Under the pieces are notes generated by a model. That model was not told the origin of the DNA and made no database searches. It worked only from the letters and a program-made list of their open reading frames with translations. Positions 1 through 7,355 of a DNA stretch of 16,931 nt are shown here, piece by piece. Source of the stretch: an uncultured Hyphomicrobiales bacterium (lineage in GTDB: Bacteria > Pseudomonadota > Alphaproteobacteria > Rhizobiales > Aestuariivirgaceae); contig CAIYXE010000227.1 of the NCBI GenBank assembly GCA_903930095.1, positions 1 through 16,931 on the forward strand, in the 5' to 3' direction. Within the stretch, counting starts at the first letter, position 1. Each line of letters opens with the position of its first letter. A program made the position numbers and the translations under genes.

Positions 1-15
1 CTGATCCGCAAGCGG

Positions 16-720
16 TCAGCGGGTGAGGGCGTAGAGGGTGACGGCGCAGGCGTTGGAGACGTTGAGGCTGCGGATGGGGCCGTTCATGTCCAGGCGGACG
101 AGGTGGTCGCAGCTGTCGCGGGTGAGTTGGCGCAGGCCCTTGCCCTCAGCGCCGAGCACGATGGCCACGGGGGGCGTGCGGTCCATGGCGGAGATATCCT
201 CCGGGGCATCGCTGTCCAGCCCCAGGATGCGGAAGCCATCGTTCTTGAGTTCCGCCATGGCGCGGGCAAGATTTGTGACCTTGACGAAGGGCACGTGCTC
301 ATAGGCGCCCGAGGCGGATTTGAACAGAACGGCGGAGGCCTCCGGGCTGTGGCGGGACGTGGCGACGAGCGCTGTCACGTTGAAGGCCGCACAGGTGCGG
401 AGGATGGCGCCCACATTATGCGGGTCGGTCACCTGGTCGAGGAGGACCACGATGCCCGATTTCTCGATCTGGTCGAGGCGGGGCTGGTCGAGGGGTTTGG
501 CCTCGATCAGCAGGCCCTGGTGCACGGCGTCCTCGCCCAGGCGCTTGTCCAGCACATTGGGATGAATGATCTCAGGGATAATGCCCCGCGCCGCGATTTC
601 GGCTGCCAGCCGGTCTGCGGCGTTCTTCGAGGCCTTCAGCGAATAGATCTTGCGCCGCGGGTTCTTCAGGGCCTCCGCCACGGGGTGGACGCCATAGATG
701 ATGTCATTGGGCTCGCTCAT
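16..720 (-). CDS. rlmB: 23S rRNA (guanosine-2'-O-)-methyltransferase RlmB (SpoU/TrmH family)
   Basis: The product transfers a methyl group from S-adenosylmethionine to a ribose 2'-OH; RlmB acts on G2251 (E. coli numbering) of 23S rRNA in the cytoplasm. The 234-residue protein has the two-part family layout. An N-terminal RNA-binding part starts IIYGVHPVAEAL (residues 7-18). The C-terminal SPOUT knot fold shows all three motifs: NVGAILRTCAAFN (about 102-114, with the catalytic Arg at 108), IVLGAEGKGLRQL (about 187-199) and IRSLNVSNACAVTLYAL (216-232). The length is normal, and the ATG at 720 gives the expected N-terminus. The gene is divergent from the carboxylase gene. Family assignment is firm. 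The exact target nucleotide is inferred from length and N-terminal domain; related TrmH-type enzymes modify other sites. Confidence 0.93.
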   Translation of the reverse strand: MSEPNDIIYGVHPVAEALKNPRRKIYSLKASKNAADRLAAEIAARGIIPEIIHPNVLDKRLGEDAVHQGLLIEAKPLDQPRLDQIEKSGIVVLLDQVTDPHNVGAILRTCAAFNVTALVATSRHSPEASAVLFKSASGAYEHVPFVKVTNLARAMAELKNDGFRILGLDSDAPEDISAMDRTPPVAIVLGAEGKGLRQLTRDSCDHLVRLDMNGPIRSLNVSNACAVTLYALTR

Positions 721-861
721 GGGTCCCGCCTATAGCCCAAGTGAAGGCGATGGTGGGGGAAAGATTTGGGCGAAAGCCTTCGGGTGTCTCACCTTTGGTG
801 TGATTGCCGGGGCGGCCGGTTCGGTCTAGAACCGCGCACTGAAACGGAAATTCGGGGCACC
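721..861. promoter_or_regulatory. Divergent intergenic region rlmB / carboxylase, with a possible promoter
   Basis: This 141-base gap must carry the start signals of both divergent genes. On the plus strand, TTGCCG (804-809) and TAGAAC (827-832) are 17 bases apart, each matching the sigma-70 consensus at 4 of 6 positions; they are the best pair I see for the carboxylase gene. A short inverted repeat GGTTC-GGTCTA-GAACC (819-834) overlaps the possible -10. For rlmB I see only a weak TATAG-like box on the minus strand near 730-735. There is no tRNA fold and no convincing ORF. Confidence 0.3.
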
Positions 862-2832
862 ATGTTCAAGAAGATTTTGATCGCCAACCGTGGCGAGATT
901 GCCTGCCGCGTGATCAAGACGGCAGCCAGGATGGGGATCAGGACGGTCGCCGTCTATTCGGACGCCGATGCGCGGGCGCTGCACGTCGAGATGGCGGATG
1001 AGAAGGTGCATATCGGCCCGGCGCCTGCTGCCCAATCCTATCTGGTGATCGACAGGATCGTGGAGGCCTGCCTGAAGACCGGGGCAGAGGCGGTGCACCC
1101 GGGCTATGGCTTTCTGTCCGAGCGCTCCGCCTTCCCCAAGGCGCTTGCCGCGGCGGGCATCACCTTCATCGGCCCCAATCCGCAAGCCATCGATGCGATG
1201 GGCGACAAGATCGAATCGAAGAAGGCCGCTGCCGCCGCCAGCGTGTCGACCGTTCACGGCTACATGGGAATCATCGATGATGCCGATGAGGCGGTGAAGA
1301 TCGCGGCCCAAATCGGCGATCCGGTCATGATCAAGGCCTCCGCGGGCGGCGGCGGCAAGGGCATGCGGATTGCTCATTCGGAAGCGGAGGTGAAGGAGGG
1401 CTTCACCCGTGCAAAGTCCGAGGCCAAGTCCTCCTTCGGCGACGACCGGGTCTTCATCGAGAAATTCATCGTCAACCCGCGCCACATCGAAATCCAGGTG
1501 CTGGGCGACAAGCACGGCAACGTGATCTACCTGGGCGAGCGCGAATGCTCGATCCAGCGCCGCAACCAGAAGGTCATCGAGGAAGCACCCTCGCCACTCC
1601 TCGACGAGAAGACGCGCAAGGCCATGGGCGAGCAGGCCGTGGCGCTGGCCAAGGCGGTGAACTATGATTCTGCCGGAACGGTTGAGTTCGTCGCGGGGCA
1701 GGACCGCTCCTTCTTCTTCCTCGAAATGAACACGCGCCTTCAGGTGGAGCATCCGGTCACGGAACTCGTCACCGGCATCGATCTCGTGGAGCAGATGATC
1801 CGCGTCGCCGCGGGCGAAGAACTCATGATCCGCCAGAAGGACGTGACACTGAAGGGCTGGGCGGTGGAAAGCCGCATCTATGCGGAAGACCCATACCGCA
1901 ACTTCCTTCCCTCCACCGGGCGGCTTGTGAAGTACCGCCCTCCTGCTGAGAAATCCGCCAACGGCATCACCGTCAGGAACGACACCGGCGTCTACGAGGG
2001 TGGCGAGATCTCGATCTACTACGACCCGATGATCGCCAAGCTCTGCACCCATGCGCCGGATCGCGCCCAGGCCATCACCGCCATGGCTGGCGCGCTTGAC
2101 GCCTTCTACATCGAGGGCATCCAGCACAATGTGGCGTTCCTCTCGGCCATCATGGAGAACCCGCGCTGGCAGTCCGGCGCGCTGTCGACCGGCTTCATCG
2201 CCGAGGAGTTCCCCGGCGGCTTCACCGGCCATGAGGTGACGGCAGAGATCCGGGAGACGCTGGCAAGGGTGGCGAGCCTGCTCGACCACATCGAGAACCG
2301 CAGGAAACGCCTGATCAACGGCCAGATGAGCGGAAACGGCGTCAAGTTAGCCACCAGCCGCATCGTGAAGCTGGGCCGGGAATGGGTGCCCGTGACGGTG
2401 TCGGCTGAAACCGATGCGCTCGCCGATCAGTCGGGCTGGGTGCCGGGCCAGCCAGTCTTTACCGCCGATCTGGGTCAGGGCGCCGTCACCGTTCAGGTCA
2501 AGCGCATCCTCAACGGCTACCGCCTGTCCTATCGCGGCGTGGTGCTTGATGCCCAGGTCTACACGGGGCGCGAAGCGGAACTGGCAAAGCTCATGCCGGA
2601 GAAGGTGGCTGCCGACACCTCGAAGAAGCTCCTGTGCCCCATGCCGGGCCTGGTGATCGCCATTCCGGCGGTGGTTGGCCAGGAGGTGAAGGCGGGCGAG
2701 CCGCTTGCCATCGTCGAGGCGATGAAGATGGAGAACATCCTGCGCGCCGAGCGCGACGTGACGGTCAAGGCGATCAACGCCAAGCAGGGTGACAGTCTGC
2801 AGGTCGATGCAGTGATCATGGAATTCGCGTGA
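862..2832 (+). CDS. pccA: Acetyl-/propionyl-CoA carboxylase alpha subunit (biotin carboxylase + biotin carrier)
   Basis: The product carboxylates its own biotin with ATP and bicarbonate and hands the CO2 to a partner beta subunit that makes methylmalonyl-CoA from propionyl-CoA, feeding propionate, odd-chain and branched-chain carbon into succinate. The 656-residue protein shows, in order: a biotin-carboxylase N-domain (MFKKILIANRGEIACRVI), an ATP-grasp domain with the glycine loop AGGGGKGM (161-168), EMNTRLQVEHPVTE (288-301) holding the catalytic Arg, the C-domain, a BT linker (about 500-575), and a biotinyl domain with EAMKMEN whose Lys622 would carry biotin. I start at ATG 862 because it fits the family N-terminus and has GGGG four bases upstream; the frame is open back to 766 but that extension looks non-homologous. 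No beta subunit is nearby. Propionyl-CoA is favoured by length and architecture; methylcrotonyl- or geranyl-CoA carboxylase alpha is the alternative. Confidence 0.92.
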   Translation: MFKKILIANRGEIACRVIKTAARMGIRTVAVYSDADARALHVEMADEKVHIGPAPAAQSYLVIDRIVEACLKTGAEAVHPGYGFLSERSAFPKALAAAGITFIGPNPQAIDAMGDKIESKKAAAAASVSTVHGYMGIIDDADEAVKIAAQIGDPVMIKASAGGGGKGMRIAHSEAEVKEGFTRAKSEAKSSFGDDRVFIEKFIVNPRHIEIQVLGDKHGNVIYLGERECSIQRRNQKVIEEAPSPLLDEKTRKAMGEQAVALAKAVNYDSAGTVEFVAGQDRSFFFLEMNTRLQVEHPVTELVTGIDLVEQMIRVAAGEELMIRQKDVTLKGWAVESRIYAEDPYRNFLPSTGRLVKYRPPAEKSANGITVRNDTGVYEGGEISIYYDPMIAKLCTHAPDRAQAITAMAGALDAFYIEGIQHNVAFLSAIMENPRWQSGALSTGFIAEEFPGGFTGHEVTAEIRETLARVASLLDHIENRRKRLINGQMSGNGVKLATSRIVKLGREWVPVTVSAETDALADQSGWVPGQPVFTADLGQGAVTVQVKRILNGYRLSYRGVVLDAQVYTGREAELAKLMPEKVAADTSKKLLCPMPGLVIAIPAVVGQEVKAGEPLAIVEAMKMENILRAERDVTVKAINAKQGDSLQVDAVIMEFA

Positions 2833-3110
2833 GCCGAACCGCCGTCCATGTGATCGTGGAGGGCAGGGTGCAGGGTGTGGGCTACCGTGCCTTCGTGGAG
2901 CGCGAGGCGAGGTCGCGTGGCCTCACCGGCTGGGTGAGGAATCGCAGCGACGGCTCGGTCGAGACTGTGTTCGCGGGCGAGGAGGAAGACGTGGCGAGCA
3001 TGATCGTCGCCTGTCATCGCGGCCCCCGCCTGTCGCTGGTGCGCGGCCTGCGCCAGGAGCCTCATCCGGCGGGTGATTGGAAGGACTTCGCGGTCTGGCC
3101 GACTGTGTGA
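2829..3110 (+). CDS. acyP: Acylphosphatase
   Basis: This small cytoplasmic enzyme hydrolyses carboxyl-phosphate bonds in acyl phosphates. The 93-residue protein has both family signatures: GRVQGVGYR (12-20, phosphate-binding loop and catalytic Arg20) and GWVRNRSDGSVE (34-45, catalytic Asn38). The start is GTG at 2829, which shares bases with the TGA stop of the carboxylase gene (GTGA), so the two genes are almost certainly translationally coupled on one mRNA. The length is typical. The physiological substrate is not known even in well-studied members. Biotin carboxylases pass through a carboxyphosphate intermediate, so the coupling is suggestive, but a functional link is only inference. Confidence 0.93.
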   Translation: MSRTAVHVIVEGRVQGVGYRAFVEREARSRGLTGWVRNRSDGSVETVFAGEEEDVASMIVACHRGPRLSLVRGLRQEPHPAGDWKDFAVWPTV

Positions 3111-3116
3111 TCCCGC

Positions 3117-3145
3117 AAAAAAAGGGGGCCGGCGAACCGGCCCTC
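3117..3145 (-). terminator. Intrinsic terminator of the six-gene minus-strand operon
   Basis: A GC-rich hairpin (3124-3145) has a 9-bp stem including one G-T pair and the loop CGAA. On its plus-strand left side is a run of seven A (3117-3123), which reads as a U-tract right after the hairpin on the minus strand. It therefore terminates the leftward operon ending at 3177. In the plus direction the hairpin is followed only by AGTTTCGGG, so stopping acyP transcription there would be weaker. Confidence 0.85.
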
Positions 3146-3176
3146 AGTTTCGGGAGGAACAACGCAACGTAATCGT

Positions 3177-3443
3177 TTACAGGGGATAATCGCGGCCGGG
3201 CTCGACGCCGCAGGTTTCGATGAACTTCTTCATGTTGTGCACTTCGTCCTTCGACAGGCCGTGGTCGGCGCCGTGGAAGGTGGCCGTATGGCCGTTCATG
3301 TTGACCATCAGGCGGCCGTGTCCCGAATGGCTCAGCTCCGCGCCGAGCTCCCGGAAGACGGGCTCCACCTCATGCAGGTGGATGTTACTGGGCATGGGGT
3401 GGCTGAAGAGGCTGTGCAGAATCTTGCGGTGCTTGTGATTCAT
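3177..3443 (-). CDS. HicA-like small basic protein (orphan, no HicB partner)
   Basis: The 88-residue protein opens MNHKHRKILHSLFSHP and continues through IHLHEVEPVFRELGAEL, SGHGRLMVNMNGHTATFHG and a C-terminal helix ending FIETCGVEP. This matches, from memory, a group of alphaproteobacterial small proteins annotated as HicA-family, with the double-stranded-RNA-binding-like fold. Classical HicA toxins are mRNA interferases with a catalytic His in a G-S-H motif; here the corresponding place reads SHSGHGR, so activity is uncertain. I place the start at ATG 3443, which has AGGAGA six bases upstream; the frame is open further back to a TTG at 3509 overlapping the HIT gene stop. It is the last gene of the operon, 62 bases after the HIT gene and just before the terminator. 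No HicB-like antitoxin is visible in the window. Confidence 0.7.
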   Translation of the reverse strand: MNHKHRKILHSLFSHPMPSNIHLHEVEPVFRELGAELSHSGHGRLMVNMNGHTATFHGADHGLSKDEVHNMKKFIETCGVEPGRDYPL

Positions 3444-3505
3444 GGATCTCTCCTGGTGTTGAGGCGAGACTAGCCAGAACCGTGAGGGGCCATCCTTGAT
3501 TTCGA

Positions 3506-3928
3506 TCAAGCCTCGAGCGCGGCCCGGATCATCTCCGCATGGCGGGCCAGCAATTGGTTGTCCGCCATCTTGCCGGAATGCGGCCGCAGCGGAACGCCCG
3601 CAGTGCGCGGCAGGATGTGGACGTGCAGGTGAAACACCGTCTGGCCCGCCGCCCCCTCATTGAATTGCTGGATCAGGATGCCCTCCGCCCCGAACGCCTG
3701 GCGAACAGCCTTGGCGACCTTCTGCACCGAGGCCATGAGCGGGCCCAGTGCTGCGGCATCGGCGTCGAGCAGGTTGCGCGAAGGCTGCTTCGGGATCACC
3801 AGCGTGTGCCCATCCGCCTGCGGCATCACGTCCATGAAGGCCAGCGTATGCGCGTCTTCATGCACCTTGTGGCAAGGGATCTCGCCGCGCAGGATTTTCG
3901 CGAAGACGTTGTTGGTGTCGTAGCTCAT
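3506..3928 (-). CDS. HIT (histidine triad) family nucleotide-binding hydrolase
   Basis: HIT proteins of the Hint branch hydrolyse the phosphoramidate or adenylyl bond of nucleoside monophosphate conjugates, for example AMP-lysine or aminoacyl-adenylates. The 140-residue protein carries the defining triad in FHLHVHILPR (about 99-108; His100, 102 and 104, with His102 the usual nucleophile), preceded by the typical nucleotide-binding segments IPCHKVHED and HTLVIPK and by NEGAAGQTVFH. The length is normal for the family. The start ATG 3928 has GGGAGAAGCC just upstream, and only 12 bases separate it from the FemAB-like gene. The context in a clean-up-type operon fits a housekeeping role. The exact substrate cannot be read from sequence. 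Confidence 0.92.
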   Translation of the reverse strand: MSYDTNNVFAKILRGEIPCHKVHEDAHTLAFMDVMPQADGHTLVIPKQPSRNLLDADAAALGPLMASVQKVAKAVRQAFGAEGILIQQFNEGAAGQTVFHLHVHILPRTAGVPLRPHSGKMADNQLLARHAEMIRAALEA

Positions 3929-3940
3929 GTGGCTTCTCCC

Positions 3941-5083
3941 TCAGAAGTCCTGTTCCTGCCGGAACGGCGAATGGCTCGCAAGGGCCTGTTGTTCCTGCTC
4001 CACGCCGCGGCGCTCCGACTCGAGATAGCTCGCCACCGCGCGCTGCAGTCCGGGGTGGGCAAGGTAATGCAGGCTGTATGTTTTCTGCGGAAGATAGCCG
4101 CGCGCCAGCTTGTGCGCGCCTTGCGCGCCTGCTTCCACGCGCGCCAGCTTGCGTGCGATGGCGAAGTCGATAGCCTGGTAGTAGCAGGTCTCGAAATGCA
4201 GATTGTCGTGGTATTCGAGCGCGCCCCAGTTGCGGCCGTAAAGCGCGTGCGACCCGATGAAGTTGAGCGCCCCCGCGATGAGCTTTCCCGCGCGCTCAGC
4301 CATGACCAGCAGGACATGCTCCGCCATGGCCTGGCCGATGAGGCTGAAGAACTCCCGGTTCAAATAGGGTGTGCCCCACTTGCGGCTGCCGGTGTCGACG
4401 TAGAAGTCGTAGAAGGCGTCCCAGTGCCGTTCCGCGATGTCCGTGCCGGTCAGCGCATGCATGGTGATGCCGGCCTTGCTGATCGAGGCGCGCTCCTTGC
4501 GGATGTTCTTTCGCTTCTGGGAGGAGAGTGATGCGAGGAAGCCGTCAAACTGCGCGTATCCCGCATTGGCCCAGTGGAACTGAATGTCGGTGCGCTGCAG
4601 CCAGAGATGGCCGCCGAGTGCGGCCCAATCACGCTCCGGCAGGAAGGTGATGTGCACGGAGGAGGCCTTCTCCTCCGTCGAGAGCGCGATCAATCCGGAA
4701 GCGAGGTCACGGCGTTCCTCCTCGCTGGCCGCGAGCAGGCGAGGGCCGGTCACGGGCGAGAAGGGGACGGAGACCTGCAGCTTCGGGTAGTAGCGCCCGC
4801 CGGCGCGCTCATAGGCATCCGCCCAGCCATGGTCGAACACGTATTCGCCGTAGGAGTGGCGCTTCTTGTAGCACGGCACGATGCCGGTGATCCTGCCCTG
4901 GCCGTCCTCCATCACCAGGTGGCGCGGCGCCCATCCGGTTTGCGCTACCGCGCAGCCCGCCTCCTCGAGGCAGCGGAAGAAGTCGTGCGAGACGAGCGGA
5001 TTGAATTCCTCACCCGGCGGATTGGCCAGGCGGTCCCAGTCCGCGCGGGGGATCGACAGGGCACTGGGAACCGCTTTGAGCAT
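3941..5083 (-). CDS. FemAB-like GNAT-fold acyltransferase (COG3146/DUF482 type)
   Basis: The product is about 380 residues, a double-GNAT FemAB-like protein annotated in many alpha- and gammaproteobacteria as GNAT N-acetyltransferase or peptidogalycan biosynthesis protein. Recognisable segments include FNPLVSHDFFRCLEEAGCAV near the N-terminus, VPCYKKRHSYGEYVFDHGWA, YYPKLQVSVPFSPVTGPRLL, SSQKRKNIRKERASI and, toward the C-terminus, NFIGSHALYGRNWGALE, HFETCYYQAIDFAI and ARGYLPQKTYSLHYL. FemAB proteins use aminoacyl-tRNA to add residues to peptidoglycan in Gram-positives; the role of this Gram-negative branch is not established. I chose ATG 5083, lying two bases after the GDPD stop (TGAGATG); a TTG four codons earlier is possible. 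No signal peptide or membrane helix is evident, so it is probably cytoplasmic. Confidence 0.85.
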   Translation of the reverse strand: MLKAVPSALSIPRADWDRLANPPGEEFNPLVSHDFFRCLEEAGCAVAQTGWAPRHLVMEDGQGRITGIVPCYKKRHSYGEYVFDHGWADAYERAGGRYYPKLQVSVPFSPVTGPRLLAASEEERRDLASGLIALSTEEKASSVHITFLPERDWAALGGHLWLQRTDIQFHWANAGYAQFDGFLASLSSQKRKNIRKERASISKAGITMHALTGTDIAERHWDAFYDFYVDTGSRKWGTPYLNREFFSLIGQAMAEHVLLVMAERAGKLIAGALNFIGSHALYGRNWGALEYHDNLHFETCYYQAIDFAIARKLARVEAGAQGAHKLARGYLPQKTYSLHYLAHPGLQRAVASYLESERRGVEQEQQALASHSPFRQEQDF

Positions 5084-5084
5084 C

Positions 5085-5828
5085 TCAGGCGGCAAACCCC
5101 TCGAAGGTTACCTGGTCGGAATGCCGCAGCGCCGTCCATGCCTCGCCGGCAGAGCGGATCGTCCAGCTGATCACCGGCATGCCCGTCGCCCGAAGCGCCG
5201 TGACCGGAGCCCATGGAAGGTCACTGAAATAGAACGACACGAAGTCAGGCTGCGTGCGGCTGATATGCGAGAAACAGCGAAGCTCCATCTGGGTCCTGAA
5301 GGGAAGCGCGTCGTAGTAGGAATCGAAGGCACGCTCCGCCACGATGCCGCGGATCGTCCCGGGCGACATCCGGCGCAGGGCCTCGACCACGTCCGGATCG
5401 AAGGACATCAGGCAATGGGGACCGCGATAGTTTTCGAGAACCTCAAGTGTGCGCGCGGCAAGGCGCTGGTCGCCGTCCCAGTGGGACTTGATCTCGATGA
5501 CGAGCGGCACCTGTCCCTGCACCTGTGCGAGAAGCTCGCCAAGGGTCTGCACGCGGTCCAGCGAACGCCGGATGGCGAGCCCCTTCATGTCTGCCACCGT
5601 GAGGTCCTTCACCATGCCACGGCCTTCGGTGAGGCGCTCGAGGTGGTCGTCGTGGAACACCACGGCCTCGCCATCACGCGTCAGCTGCAGGTCGCATTCG
5701 ATGGCGTAGCCGCCGGCAATGGCGCCCGCGAAGGCGGAGGCGGTGTTCTCCACGATCCCGCGCGAGAGGTCGTGCAATCCGCGGTGCGCGATGGGACGCG
5801 CGGTGATGAAGGCCGTGCGCTCCGTCAT
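5085..5828 (-). CDS. Glycerophosphodiester phosphodiesterase family protein
   Basis: GDPD enzymes split glycerophosphodiesters into sn-glycerol-3-phosphate and an alcohol, recycling lipid headgroups. The 247-residue TIM-barrel protein has the catalytic set: IAHRG (13-17; His15, Arg16), ENTASAF (28-34), the metal ligands in ECDLQLTRDG (44-53; Glu44, Asp46) and HDDHLERLT (59-67, catalytic His59). No signal peptide is seen, so it is a cytoplasmic UgpQ-like form. Its ATG overlaps the RidA stop by four bases (ATGA), showing translational coupling. The length is typical. Substrate range cannot be assigned; related short forms act on lysophospholipids or glycerophosphoinositol. Confidence 0.92.
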   Translation of the reverse strand: MTERTAFITARPIAHRGLHDLSRGIVENTASAFAGAIAGGYAIECDLQLTRDGEAVVFHDDHLERLTEGRGMVKDLTVADMKGLAIRRSLDRVQTLGELLAQVQGQVPLVIEIKSHWDGDQRLAARTLEVLENYRGPHCLMSFDPDVVEALRRMSPGTIRGIVAERAFDSYYDALPFRTQMELRCFSHISRTQPDFVSFYFSDLPWAPVTALRATGMPVISWTIRSAGEAWTALRHSDQVTFEGFAA

Positions 5829-6289
5829 TCGACCTCGACAATGGCTTCGACCTCGGTCGAGATGCCCATCGGAAGCGATGGCGAGGCGACCGCGGAGCGG
5901 GCATGGCGGCCCTTGTCACCGAACACCTCAACCATCAGGTCGGATGCGCCGTTGATGACCTTGGGGTGATCCTTGAAGTCCGCCGTGGCGTTGACGAAGC
6001 CCAACAGCTTGACCACGCGCTTCACCTTGTCGAGATCGCCGCCCACGGCATCCTTGATCTGCGCCAGCACATTGATGGCGCACAGCCTGGCGGATTTGGC
6101 GCCGTCCTCGAGCGAGACATCCTTGCCAAGCGTACCCGGATACAGCACCTTGCCGCCCTCGATCGGACCCTGGCCGGAGATGAACACGAGGTTCCCCGTG
6201 CGCACCCATGGCACGTAGTTGGCGAGTGGCTTCGCCGCCTCGGGCAGGTTGATGCCGAGTTCGGCGAGGCGCTTGTCGATCTGTCCCAT
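5825..6289 (-). CDS. RidA family protein (YjgF/YER057c/UK114)
   Basis: RidA proteins hydrolyse reactive enamines and imines released by PLP enzymes such as threonine dehydratase, protecting other PLP enzymes. The 154-residue protein belongs to the longer branch with an N-terminal KRLAELGINLPEAAKPLANYVP extension and the motif LVFISGQGP (34-42). The C-terminal part includes HARSAVASPSLPMGISTEVEA; Arg131 sits where the carboxylate-binding Arg of active RidA lies, followed by Glu146. This supports deaminase competence, although this subfamily is less studied than archetypal RidA (about 130 residues). The start ATG 6289 is one base after the upstream stop (TGATATG) with AGGAGA inside the end of the dehydrogenase gene. 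It is the second gene of the operon. Confidence 0.92.
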   Translation of the reverse strand: MGQIDKRLAELGINLPEAAKPLANYVPWVRTGNLVFISGQGPIEGGKVLYPGTLGKDVSLEDGAKSARLCAINVLAQIKDAVGGDLDKVKRVVKLLGFVNATADFKDHPKVINGASDLMVEVFGDKGRHARSAVASPSLPMGISTEVEAIVEVE

Positions 6290-6290
6290 A

Positions 6291-7274
6291 TCAGTCTCCT
6301 GTCAGAAGGTCGGCGGGGCGCTCGCCCCGGAAGAATTGCGCGAGATTGTCGATGCATTTGTGGGCCATGGCGCTGCGGGTGCCGGGCGTCGCGCTGCCGA
6401 TATGGGGCAGCAGGAAGACGTTGTCGAGGCCGCGGTAGCGCGGGTCGATCTTCGGCTCGCCCTTGAACACGTCAAGCCCAGCGGCCGCCAGCCTGCCGGA
6501 GGCGAGCGCGCCGATCAGCGCATCGTCGTCCACGATGTCGCCGCGCGCGGTATTCACCACAATGGCGCCCTCGGGCAGCAGCGCGAGCGCTGTGGCATTC
6601 ACCATGCCGCGTGTCTCAGGCGTTGAGGCGCAGTTGATCGACAGGAAATCGCTGTGGGGAAGCATGTCCTCGAAGCGGGCATGGTAGCGCGCACCCGGGG
6701 CCAGTCCTCCGTCCACGGGCTTGCGTGAGTGATAGTGGATCTCCATGCCGAAGGCTGCGGCGCGCCTCGCCACCGCCTGTCCGATGCGGCCCATGCCGAG
6801 AATGCCCAGGCGCTTGCCCGACACGTCATGCCCGAGCGGAGATACGAGCGTCGTTTCGCCCCAGCGGTTCTCCCGCACCATGCGGTCGCCCCAGGAGGCG
6901 CCGCGGGCGGCGCCCAGGATCAGGAGGAGGGCAATATCCGCCGTCGCATCCGTCAGCACGCCCGGCGTGTTGGTGACGGCGATGCCCTTGGCCTTCGCCT
7001 GCGGAATCGACAGGTGGTCGTAGCCCACCGAATGCGTGGCGATGATGCGGATCGAGTCCGGAAGCGATGGGATGAAATCCGGCCCGAGCTTGTCGAAGGA
7101 GGTGAGCAGGATGCCGTCATGGTACCGGGCCTGATCCAGGATCTCGGCGGGGGTCATCGCCCTGTCGTCGGGGTTGAGTGTTGCACGGAACAGGGATGCG
7201 ATTCGCCGCTCGGCGTCGGGCATCATTTTCCGGGTAACCAGAATACGTGGGGTGTCCGGCCCTGCTGCCGCCAT
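6291..7274 (-). CDS. D-isomer-specific 2-hydroxyacid dehydrogenase (glyoxylate/hydroxypyruvate reductase-like)
   Basis: The enzyme reduces 2-keto acids such as glyoxylate or hydroxypyruvate to D-2-hydroxyacids with NAD(P)H. The 327-residue protein shows the substrate-binding region with HSVGYDHL (81-88), the Rossmann motif GMGRIG (160-165), and the catalytic triad: Arg244 in NTARGDIVDD, Glu273 in GLDVFKGEP and His291 in PHIGSAT. After the second Rossmann strand comes YHSRKP, with Ser-Arg rather than an acidic residue, so NADPH use is likely (inference). I chose the second of two adjacent ATGs (7274) because AGAGG lies five bases before it; the first (7277) would leave only two. It is the first gene of the six-gene operon and diverges from eipB. 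Substrate is not decided by the sequence. Confidence 0.9.
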   Translation of the reverse strand: MAAAGPDTPRILVTRKMMPDAERRIASLFRATLNPDDRAMTPAEILDQARYHDGILLTSFDKLGPDFIPSLPDSIRIIATHSVGYDHLSIPQAKAKGIAVTNTPGVLTDATADIALLLILGAARGASWGDRMVRENRWGETTLVSPLGHDVSGKRLGILGMGRIGQAVARRAAAFGMEIHYHSRKPVDGGLAPGARYHARFEDMLPHSDFLSINCASTPETRGMVNATALALLPEGAIVVNTARGDIVDDDALIGALASGRLAAAGLDVFKGEPKIDPRYRGLDNVFLLPHIGSATPGTRSAMAHKCIDNLAQFFRGERPADLLTGD

Positions 7275-7355
7275 CATTGCCTCTTGATTTCCGATGATTA
7301 TGTTAAGCTGTACGGAGGACCCGCATTGGACCACCGTGACCGAGGAGTTTCAAGG
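7275..7355. promoter_or_regulatory. Divergent promoter region of the dehydrogenase operon and eipB
   Basis: These 81 bases separate two divergent transcription units and must hold both promoters. On the minus strand, CATAAT (7303-7298) matches the -10 consensus at five of six positions and would put transcription about 15 bases before the dehydrogenase start, but no good -35 stands 16-18 bases upstream. On the plus strand, TTGATT (7284-7289) has no matching -10. The eipB ribosome site GAGGAG is at 7342-7347. Confidence 0.3.

Noticed and set aside
819..834. tRNA-like GGTTC...GAACC near the carboxylase start
   Set aside because: No cloverleaf, anticodon arm or acceptor stem can be drawn around it.
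766..861. N-terminal extension of the carboxylase to 766
   Set aside because: The extra residues do not match biotin carboxylases, which begin at MFKK or similar, and the region is needed for the promoter.
826..2289. 487-codon open frame on the minus strand across pccA
   Set aside because: It is antisense to a clear carboxylase gene, its translation resembles no family, and long antisense frames are common in GC-rich genes.
3539..4531. 330-codon plus-strand frame over the HIT and FemAB-like genes
   Set aside because: Both genes on the other strand have family motifs and tight operon spacing; this frame has none.
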